Assembly: GCA_003524565.1 (NCBI GenBank)
Contig: DQGU01000073.1
Location: forward strand, 1-6,011
Origin: Rhodospirillaceae bacterium
GTDB lineage: Bacteria > Pseudomonadota > Alphaproteobacteria > Micavibrionales > UBA2020
Length of the DNA: 6,011 bases
Direction of reading: 5' to 3'
A model generated the notes under the pieces. That model ran no database searches and was not told where the DNA came from. It was given only the letters and a program-made list of their open reading frames with translations. Below are positions 1 to 4,803 of the stretch, piece after piece. Positions within the stretch are counted from its first letter, which is position 1; each line of letters opens with the position of its first letter. The position numbers and the translations under genes were made by a program.

Positions 1-1
1 A

Positions 2-481
2 ATCTTCAACGTCGGCGTTTACGCCTGCGCTATTGCCGGTGCGCTGACGGGCGCCATCGGTTATGGCGGCGGCACTGTCGGCGGCGTTCTTGGCATGGGC
101 GCAGCAGGTGCGGTTGCGGGCGGATTGGGTATCCCCCTCGCCCTGACAGGCGTCGCGGTTCTTGGCTACGTCGGTTATGTCGGCATCAAATCAACACTGA
201 AAGCGCTCAAAAGCGAAGGCGCAGCCGTGCCGCTCGGCCTTGCGATTGTCGGCTATTCCGCGGCGAAGGCTTTGTTTGTCGAGCCTGTCAAAGCGCTGGC
301 CGCCCTTCTGCCCCAAAAAGAACAAAGTCCGCAGCAGCCGCCCGCACGCAGCGTCGATGATGCAGCCAAGTCTTCGCGCCTTCAGGCCGGAAAACTGAAA
401 TCCGCTTTTGCAAATATCATGAAGCCGCTGCGCAAAAAATCCTCGGCACCGAAAGCACAGGCAAAGCCGCCCGCACCTTGA
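2..481 (+). CDS. Glycine-rich hydrophobic membrane-associated protein, 3' fragment (5' end outside window)
   Basis: I do not recognise this protein. The frame is open from base 2 to the TGA at 479-481 (159 residues), so the gene begins before the window. The ATG at 95 is internal to an already open, similar-looking frame and is probably not the start. Visible residues 1-62 are rich in Gly, Ala and Val with GxxxG-like spacing, and probably form two membrane-spanning or membrane-packing helices. Residues 75-104 are a further hydrophobic stretch. From residue 105 the protein becomes polar (QKEQSPQQPPARS) and ends in a basic Lys/Pro/Ala tail (RKKSSAPKAQAKPPAP). This suggests a small membrane protein with a disordered, positively charged, probably cytoplasmic C-terminus. 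The stop codon directly abuts the stop of the convergent gene at 482. Real coding is likely; function is unknown. Confidence 0.7.
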   Translation: MFNVGVYACAIAGALTGAIGYGGGTVGGVLGMGAAGAVAGGLGIPLALTGVAVLGYVGYVGIKSTLKALKSEGAAVPLGLAIVGYSAAKALFVEPVKALAALLPQKEQSPQQPPARSVDDAAKSSRLQAGKLKSAFANIMKPLRKKSSAPKAQAKPPAP

Positions 482-1264
482 TTACGGCGCATTCAACCCC
501 GATGGCAACACAGGCATCGCGGGAATAGACGGTATGGCAGGCAGCTGCGAAATATCCGGCAAAGCGGGCATATCCGCATCCACAGTAGCGGCCGCGGCAG
601 GCAATACCGGTTTGCGGCGCGGCAGGGCGATAGACGGTTCTTTATCTTTCGTTTCCGGAGCCGCCGCCGCACGTTTGACATCCGCCCCTTTGGGCGCCAT
701 CCCCAGATAGCCCAGAAGAATATAGGTGTCTTTGCGCGGCAGCTCGCCCTTGCGCGCCTGAATTTGCATGAAGGCCGCGGCCTTGTCCGACGTGCGCATA
801 AAAACGCCCGCATTATGTTCGCGCGCATCGCCTTCGCCTACTTTGTATTCGATATAAAACGCAGGCTCGCCGATGCCGTTTTCAAAATATTGCAGGTCGA
901 TGACTTCCGCATTTTTTTTGTAATTGCCGACCAGCAACTGCGCCAGCCCCGTCATGATTTTGGTGTCAGCATCCGCACGGCCGGTCAGTGCATAGACCGT
1001 CGTGGTTTGCAAACGTGTCCAGTTTTTGATGTCGTGGCCTTCGGGCGTGTATTCCAGCTGCGCGGTGCGGAATGCCTTGTCGTTAAATCCGGCCCAGGTG
1101 AAAACGGGGCAGCCGAAATCTTTTGCAATCGGCATGAAGGCTTCGCCGGAGGCTTTGAGCGCGGCAATCTGGCTCGGCTCCTGCGCTTCGGTTTCAAAGG
1201 CATGGGCAGGCGCCGCCCACAGAAGCGCGCAAAAAACGAAAACGACAAAACGGCTGAATACCAT
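482..1264 (-). CDS. Exported protein of unknown function with Ala/Pro-rich C-terminal tail
   Basis: I do not recognise a family. The chosen start (ATG at 1264, 260 residues) gives a textbook signal peptide: a short N-terminus with Arg5, a hydrophobic core at residues 6-18, and an AHA site before Phe23. A GGGAGG ribosome site also lies 10 bases upstream. The frame stays open to an ATG at 1351, but that start would put 29 Cys-rich residues before the signal peptide and is unlikely. The mature part has an apparently folded alpha/beta domain at about residues 30-195, with elements such as LEYTPEGHDIKNWTRLQ (70-86), YFENGIGEPAFYIEYK (126-141) and GVFMRTSDKAAAFMQIQ (153-169). A low-complexity tail follows (about 198-260) with repeated PAxP/LPxI units ending in NAP. 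Only one Cys (C52) remains after signal cleavage. A periplasmic or secreted location is inferred. The gene is convergent with its left neighbour and divergent from eno. Confidence 0.75.
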   Translation of the reverse strand: MVFSRFVVFVFCALLWAAPAHAFETEAQEPSQIAALKASGEAFMPIAKDFGCPVFTWAGFNDKAFRTAQLEYTPEGHDIKNWTRLQTTTVYALTGRADADTKIMTGLAQLLVGNYKKNAEVIDLQYFENGIGEPAFYIEYKVGEGDAREHNAGVFMRTSDKAAAFMQIQARKGELPRKDTYILLGYLGMAPKGADVKRAAAAPETKDKEPSIALPRRKPVLPAAAATVDADMPALPDISQLPAIPSIPAMPVLPSGLNAP

Positions 1265-1274
1265 AATTAGAAAA

Positions 1275-1280
1275 CCTCCC
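1275..1280 (-). promoter_or_regulatory. Ribosome binding site GGGAGG that decides the start at 1264
   Basis: Read on the minus strand, GGGAGG lies 10 bases before the ATG at 1262-1264. That ATG is also the one that opens a clean signal peptide. The two observations together favour this start over the upstream in-frame ATGs. Confidence 0.7.
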
Positions 1281-1291
1281 GCTTGCCTCAA

Positions 1292-1300
1292 CATATAGCA
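1292..1300 (-). promoter_or_regulatory. Possible extended -10 promoter element for the exported-protein gene
   Basis: On the minus strand the bases read TG-C-TATATG, an extended -10 form with four of six matches to TATAAT. It lies about 28 bases upstream of the ATG at 1264. No good -35 hexamer is visible at the normal distance, so this is only a candidate. Confidence 0.3.
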
Positions 1301-1345
1301 CAGCACGCAGCCGATGCAGCCCCTCTTTTCCATGCCCGCGCGCCA

Positions 1346-1363
1346 CTGCAAATGCCTTTGCAG
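1346..1363. promoter_or_regulatory. Perfect 7-bp hairpin upstream of eno
   Basis: CTGCAAA (1346-1352) and TTTGCAG (1357-1363) are exact reverse complements around a TGCC loop. There is no T-run after it, so it is not an intrinsic terminator. Its right arm includes the candidate -35 element of eno. A competing pairing, TGCCT (1353-1357) with AGGCA (1368-1372), uses the loop. It may be an operator-like inverted repeat or chance. It lies upstream of the likely transcription start, so it would act as DNA rather than as leader RNA if that promoter is right. Confidence 0.35.
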
Positions 1364-1386
1364 GGGCAGGCAAAAACCGCTATTCT
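1358..1386 (+). promoter_or_regulatory. eno: Candidate housekeeping promoter for eno
   Basis: TTGCAG (1358-1363) and TATTCT (1381-1386) are separated by exactly 17 bases, matching the sigma-70-type layout. The -35 keeps the important TTG and the -10 matches TATAAT at four of six bases. Transcription would start near 1392-1394 and leave a leader of about 35 bases, which contains the AAGGGAG ribosome site (1414-1420). It is the best pair I could find in the 164-base divergent region. Confidence 0.4.
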
Positions 1387-1428
1387 CGGCGCGAGATTTT
1401 AGCGCAACATCCCAAGGGAGATTATCCT

Positions 1429-2766
1429 ATGACCGCCATCGTCGATATCGTCGGCCGCGAAATTCTGGACAGCCGCGGCAACCCCACCGTGGAAGTGGAC
1501 GTCGTGCTGGAAAGCGGCGTCGTCGGCCGCGCCGCCGTGCCCTCGGGCGCATCGACCGGCGCACATGAAGCCGTCGAAAAGCGCGATGGCGACAAAAAAC
1601 GCTATCACGGCAAAGGCGTGCAAAAAGCCGTCGAGGCGGTGAATACGGAAATTTTTGAATCCCTTGCCGGTATCGATGCGACCGAGCAGACCTTGATTGA
1701 CGAGTTGCTCATCGACCTTGACGGCACGCCGAACAAGGCGCGCCTTGGCGCCAACGCCATTCTGGGGGTCAGCCTTGCAACCGCCCATGCGGCAGCAGCC
1801 GAGCTGGACCTGCCGCTCTACCGCTATGTCGGCGGCACCTTCGCCCATTTGCTGCCGACGCCGATGATGAACATCATCAATGGCGGCGCACATGCCGATA
1901 ACTCCATCGACTTTCAGGAATTCATGATTATGCCCGTATCGGCCGAAAGCAGCGCCGAAAGCATCCGCATGGGTTCTGAAGTATTTCATAGCCTTAAAAA
2001 ACTTCTTTCAGATAGCGGTTTCAATACCGCCGTCGGCGATGAAGGCGGCTTCGCACCTAACTTTAAAAGCACAGAACAAGGGCTTGATTTTATTATGAAA
2101 GCCATTGACGCGGCAGGCTACAAAGCCGGCAGCGATATCGTTCTGGCGCTGGACGTCGCGGCAACTGAATTCTTCAAGAAAAACAAATATCATCTTGAAG
2201 GCGAAGGAAAAACGCTGGACAGCGAACAAATGATAGCCTTCTACGAAAAGCTGGTTGGCAAATTCCCCATCGTATCCATCGAAGACGGCATGGCCGAAGA
2301 CGACTGGGCAGGCTGGATTGAACTGACCGCGCGCCTTGGCGACAAAGTGCAGCTGGTCGGTGACGACCTGTTCGTCACCAACGCCACCCGCCTGAAACAG
2401 GGCATCGAGCAAAAAGCCGCCAACGCCATCCTTATCAAGGTCAACCAGATTGGCACCCTCAGCGAGACCCTCAATGCCGTCCAAACCGCACAAAAGGCCG
2501 GTTTTGGCGTTGTCTTCTCCCACCGCTCGGGCGAGACCGAGGACAGCACCATTGCCGACCTCGCCGTTGCGACCAACGCGGGGCAAATTAAAACGGGCTC
2601 CCTGTCGCGCTCCGACCGGATTGCCAAGTACAACCAGCTTATCCGCATCGAAGAGCAGCTTGGGCCTTCCGGCTGCTTTGCCGGCCGCGACAGCGTGAAA
2701 AGCCTTTCCCGCAAAAAACCCGCGCTGCGCAGCGTGGATGGCGGCAAAAAGAAAAAACGCGCCTAA
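1429..2766 (+). CDS. eno: Enolase (phosphopyruvate hydratase)
   Basis: Enolase interconverts 2-phosphoglycerate and phosphoenolpyruvate in glycolysis and gluconeogenesis. It is a cytoplasmic Mg-dependent dimer or octamer, and in many proteobacteria also a partner of RNase E. The ATG follows AAGGGAG with an 8-base gap. The whole family sequence is present: the N-terminal GREILDSRGNPTVEVDV (9-25) and the mobile loop SGASTGAHEA (39-48). Substrate and catalytic residues are H155, E164 and E205, with metal ligands D242, E285 and D312, catalytic base K337, H365-R366-S367 and K388. The signature ILIKVNQIGTLSET spans 334-347. These match the E. coli residues at a constant offset of 4-5. The protein is 445 residues, longer than the usual 420-435. 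The excess is a basic tail after the normal FAGR end (about 421-445, ending GGKKKKRA). An own promoter and a terminator suggest a single-gene transcript. The identification is certain. Confidence 0.99.
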   Translation: MTAIVDIVGREILDSRGNPTVEVDVVLESGVVGRAAVPSGASTGAHEAVEKRDGDKKRYHGKGVQKAVEAVNTEIFESLAGIDATEQTLIDELLIDLDGTPNKARLGANAILGVSLATAHAAAAELDLPLYRYVGGTFAHLLPTPMMNIINGGAHADNSIDFQEFMIMPVSAESSAESIRMGSEVFHSLKKLLSDSGFNTAVGDEGGFAPNFKSTEQGLDFIMKAIDAAGYKAGSDIVLALDVAATEFFKKNKYHLEGEGKTLDSEQMIAFYEKLVGKFPIVSIEDGMAEDDWAGWIELTARLGDKVQLVGDDLFVTNATRLKQGIEQKAANAILIKVNQIGTLSETLNAVQTAQKAGFGVVFSHRSGETEDSTIADLAVATNAGQIKTGSLSRSDRIAKYNQLIRIEEQLGPSGCFAGRDSVKSLSRKKPALRSVDGGKKKKRA

Positions 2767-2791
2767 ACCGCGAAATTTCTGAAAAAATATG

Positions 2792-2830
2792 CAGGCGGCA
2801 GGGCATAAAACCTCTGCCGCCTGTTTTATT
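2792..2830 (+). terminator. Rho-independent terminator of eno
   Basis: CAGGCGGCAG (2792-2801) pairs exactly with CTGCCGCCTG (2814-2823). One G-T pair and one G-C pair extend the stem to 12 bp around an 8-base loop (2804-2811). TTTTATT follows at 2824-2830. It starts 25 bases after the eno stop codon, so ppa downstream needs its own promoter. Confidence 0.92.
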
Positions 2831-2839
2831 GCACTGCAA
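2829..2839. promoter_or_regulatory. Perfect short palindrome TTGCA-C-TGCAA in the ppa leader region
   Basis: This 11-base inverted repeat sits between the eno terminator and ppa, where the ppa promoter must lie. Its first six bases, TTGCAC, resemble a -35 element, but no clear -10 follows at 16-18 bases, so I do not call a promoter. It shares the 8-mer CACTGCAA with the hairpin upstream of eno (1344-1351). It could be an operator half-site pair or coincidence. Confidence 0.2.
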
Positions 2840-2889
2840 TATATGTTAGGATTCCCGAAAACAATAAAAGCACACAGGAATCCCTATCT

Positions 2890-3462
2890 ATGTTTCTCGA
2901 TAAAATCTCCATCGGTAAAAACCCGCCTGACGAAGTGAACGTTATCGTCGAAAACCCCGTCGGCGGCGCACCGGTGAAATATGAAATCGACAAGGAAAGC
3001 GGCGCCCCGATGGTTGACCGTTTTCTGCACGTCGCCATGCAATATCCGGGAAACTACGGTTATATCCCCCACACCCTGTCCGATGACGGCGACCCGGTGG
3101 ATGTGCTGATTATCGGCTCCATTCCCGTTGTGCCGGGTGCGGTTGTGGCCGTGCGCCCCGTCGGCGTTCTGAAAATGGAAGACGAGGCCGGCGGCGATGA
3201 AAAAATCATCGCGGTGCCCATCACCAAGCTCGACCCCGAATTTGAAGACATTAAAAACTACACCGACATTCCGGAATCAAAACGCAAGCGCATCGAACAC
3301 TTCTTTGAGCGTTACAAAGAGCTGGAGCCGGGCAAATGGGTGAAAGTCCACGGCTGGGGCGACATCAACGAAGCCAAGAAAATGATTGAAGAAGGCATCG
3401 AGCGGCATAAAAAAAAAGTGAACCCGCCATCGCCGCCGCCTAACCCGCCGCCTGTACCTTGA
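2890..3462 (+). CDS. ppa: Soluble inorganic pyrophosphatase, family I, with unusual proline-rich C-terminus
   Basis: This cytoplasmic enzyme hydrolyses pyrophosphate to two phosphates and so pulls nucleotide, tRNA-charging and other biosynthetic reactions forward. The ATG follows AGGAA (2876-2880) at a 9-base gap. The family signature DDGDPVDVL is at 65-73. Every active-site residue known from E. coli is present at offset +1: E21, K30, E32, R44, Y52, Y56, D66, D68, D71, D98, D103, K105, Y142 and K143. The protein is 190 residues, against 176 in E. coli. The excess is a Val-Asn plus proline-rich tail (177-190) that begins right after three Lys codons written as nine consecutive A bases (3409-3417). 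One A fewer would stop translation at K176, the normal length. The next gene starts 10 bases after the stop. Identity is certain; the true C-terminus is open. Confidence 0.99.
   Translation: MFLDKISIGKNPPDEVNVIVENPVGGAPVKYEIDKESGAPMVDRFLHVAMQYPGNYGYIPHTLSDDGDPVDVLIIGSIPVVPGAVVAVRPVGVLKMEDEAGGDEKIIAVPITKLDPEFEDIKNYTDIPESKRKRIEHFFERYKELEPGKWVKVHGWGDINEAKKMIEEGIERHKKKVNPPSPPPNPPPVP
3409..3417 (+). repeat. Nine-A homopolymer run at the canonical 3' end of ppa
   Basis: The run encodes Lys174-Lys176 in the frame as given. With eight A bases the next codon is TGA and the protein ends at residue 176. With ten it ends after eight extra residues (SEPAIAAA) at a TAA at 3441-3443. A run of this length is prone to polymerase slippage and to read or assembly error. 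Confidence 0.6.
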
Positions 3463-3472
3463 GGGAACAGGA

Positions 3473-4171
3473 ATGGCTTTTGATACGCTCGGACTGAAAG
3501 GCGATCTCGACGATGTCGAGTTGTTGATGGATATTGAGAGCGCTTTCGGTATTCATATTGCGAATGACGAAGCCGCTCGTTTATTCACCGTGGGGGATAT
3601 TTATACCCTCTTGCAAAACAAACTCTCAAGTACCAAAGAAGCCGACAAATGCGCTACGGCAATGACGTTCTATCGTCTGCGCTCAGCCTTGGCGGCATTC
3701 GGCGTTGATAAAAAGCTGATTACCCCGACAACACCTGTACGCGATATGAGCACGCTGAAGGCCGCCGATTTTTTCAAACAACTTAAAAGCCGAACGCAAA
3801 TGACTATGCCCAGGCCTCAGGCCAGCTGGCGCGGCATTCTTGGCAACAGTTCAGCTCTTTTTGGTGTTATCTCTTTCTTCTATTGCCTATTTTTACCTGC
3901 AGCGCAGAATTTTTGGCCCCCGTCCGCAATATTATTCGTTTCAGGCATATTGCTTTGCCGTGCAGATCAAGGAAAACTTCCGGAAAATTTCACTCTTGCA
4001 GAGCTATCCCAAAAAGTCGCTGGCATGAATGCGGGAAAATTAATTACCGAAGGCGCAAAGCCATCAGATGATTACCTCTGGCAGGCACTCATGGTTGTTC
4101 TAACCGAACATTCTGCTTTACCTCCCTCCGAGATAACCCCCAGCACCGCACTACTCGTCAAACAGAGGTAA
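3473..4171 (+). CDS. Degenerate acyl-carrier-protein-like membrane protein lacking the phosphopantetheine serine
   Basis: Residues 11-40 align without gaps to helices II-III and the start of helix IV of E. coli ACP (S36 to V65). LDDVELLMDIESAFGI (12-27) matches LDTVELVMALEEEFD, and DEAARLFTV matches EEAEKITTV. Asp11 occupies the place of the phosphopantetheine-bearing Ser36, so conventional acyl carriage is not expected. ACP helix I is missing from the N-terminus. A stop at 3419-3421 closes the upstream frame, so no longer start supplies it. Residues 121-143 and 148-163 look like a transmembrane hairpin. Segments 38-89 and 173-227 form an imperfect repeat (FTVGDI/FTLAEL, then a helix, then ITPTTPV/ITPSTAL). 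The second member of each unit resembles ACP helix I and the loop after it. GAGGG (3461-3465) overlaps the ppa stop, which suggests translational coupling with ppa. The gene is visibly more AT-rich than its neighbours. The family resembles proteobacterial ACP-like proteins of unknown role. Function is unknown. Confidence 0.75.
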   Translation: MAFDTLGLKGDLDDVELLMDIESAFGIHIANDEAARLFTVGDIYTLLQNKLSSTKEADKCATAMTFYRLRSALAAFGVDKKLITPTTPVRDMSTLKAADFFKQLKSRTQMTMPRPQASWRGILGNSSALFGVISFFYCLFLPAAQNFWPPSAILFVSGILLCRADQGKLPENFTLAELSQKVAGMNAGKLITEGAKPSDDYLWQALMVVLTEHSALPPSEITPSTALLVKQR

Positions 4172-4185
4172 TAGATCTGTGGGAC

Positions 4186-4212
4186 AGCATAGGCCTTTGT
4201 GCTTTGTTTTTT
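4186..4212 (+). terminator. Weak terminator-like hairpin ending the ppa/ACP-like operon
   Basis: AGCATAG (4186-4192) can pair with TTGTGCT (4197-4203) around GCCT, giving 7 bp with two G-T pairs. TTTGTTTTTT follows at 4203-4212. The stem is weak but the T-run is good, and it lies 15 bases after the tandem stops TAA-TAG (4169-4174). Its T-run overlaps the stop codon of the convergent gene at 4211. Confidence 0.45.
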
Positions 4213-4801
4213 ACGGTGCGTATCTGTAATGGCCGGTGATTTTATAGCTGAATAGAATATCTTCGGTTTTTGTGCCGCTGCCGATATTGTGCACGACAAG
4301 AGGTCTTGCGCCGTCCGCGCTTTGCTGCGCGCTGACGATGCCGATATGCGGTATCATTTTTTGCGGCGCGGCCAGATTCCACGTCACGATGTCGCCGGGC
4401 AGGTAATCTGCCGCCTTGTCTGTCACAGGCAGGCTTTCGCCGTGACGCGTGAAAAACACCTGCAAATTCGGCACACGGCGATGGTCGATATTCGTATCCG
4501 GACGGGTGAGCCTCCATGTTTTGGGGTAAAGCGCGAAATGCCGTTTCATGTCTTCATGCACGCGCTGCTGCAAATCAATACCAAGCGCACGATACGCGCG
4601 GATAACAACATCCGAGCAAACACCGGTTTCCATCGGCACATCCCCGTTCGGATACGGAATTTTTCGGTATGCGGGGTCATACGTTTTGGTATAGGCGGTT
4701 TGCCCCTCGGCAGCGGCGACAAGACGCGTAACATCAAAACCATCGGCAGCCGCCGGCATGGATGCCAGCATCAGAAAGCCAAAAAAAGCCGCCCGCCACA
4801 T
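4211..4801 (-). CDS. Exported DUF1287-family protein (YijF-like)
   Basis: The protein is 196 residues with a signal peptide: Arg3, hydrophobic core at about 5-15, and probable cleavage after AAA at 17-19. It should therefore act in the periplasm. The rest reads as a full-length DUF1287 domain, including YDPAYRKIPYPNGDVP (41-56), GVCSDVVIRAYRALGIDLQ (60-78), VHEDM (81-85), NIDHRRVPNL (104-113), GDIVTW (136-141), HIGIVS (152-157), HNIG (171-174) and ITGHYRY (188-194). Cys62 at the start of a helix, with His152 and His171, recalls the papain-like/NlpC-P60 fold, so a cysteine-hydrolase activity on cell-wall or related amide bonds is possible. This is inference; the family has no established reaction that I know of. 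The ATG lies 2 bases after the pyrG stop with no good ribosome site, so translation probably depends on pyrG reading through. Family assignment is firm. Confidence 0.92.
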   Translation of the reverse strand: MWRAAFFGFLMLASMPAAADGFDVTRLVAAAEGQTAYTKTYDPAYRKIPYPNGDVPMETGVCSDVVIRAYRALGIDLQQRVHEDMKRHFALYPKTWRLTRPDTNIDHRRVPNLQVFFTRHGESLPVTDKAADYLPGDIVTWNLAAPQKMIPHIGIVSAQQSADGARPLVVHNIGSGTKTEDILFSYKITGHYRYAP

Positions 4802-4803
4802 CG

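Noticed and set aside
95..481. ATG at 95 as the start of the first gene
   Set aside because: The same frame is open back to base 2 with the same Gly/Ala-rich hydrophobic character and there is no clear ribosome site before 95, so the gene most likely starts outside the window.
1005..1014. Ten-base palindrome GTTTGCAAAC
   Set aside because: It lies within the coding region of the exported protein and is short enough to arise by chance. It also shows that TTGCA/TGCAA pairs are not rare here.
764..1270. Long plus-strand open frame opposite the exported-protein gene
   Set aside because: No family resemblance and a composition expected of a shadow frame. The minus-strand frame has a ribosome site and signal peptide.
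1265..1351. N-terminal extension of the exported protein to the ATG at 1351
   Set aside because: It would place 29 Cys-containing residues before a clear signal peptide. The ATG at 1264 has a good GGGAGG site and a cleavable signal.
1399..2586. Two long minus-strand open frames (1399-1989 and 2008-2586) inside eno
   Set aside because: They are antisense shadows of a fully conserved enolase in GC-rich DNA, without recognisable motifs.
4146..4174. Early end of the ACP-like protein as a recent frameshift truncation
   Set aside because: Two stop codons in a row (TAA, TAG) follow, and I saw no ACP-like continuation in the next frame, so there is no sign of a broken longer gene, though loss of a longer C-terminus in the past cannot be excluded.
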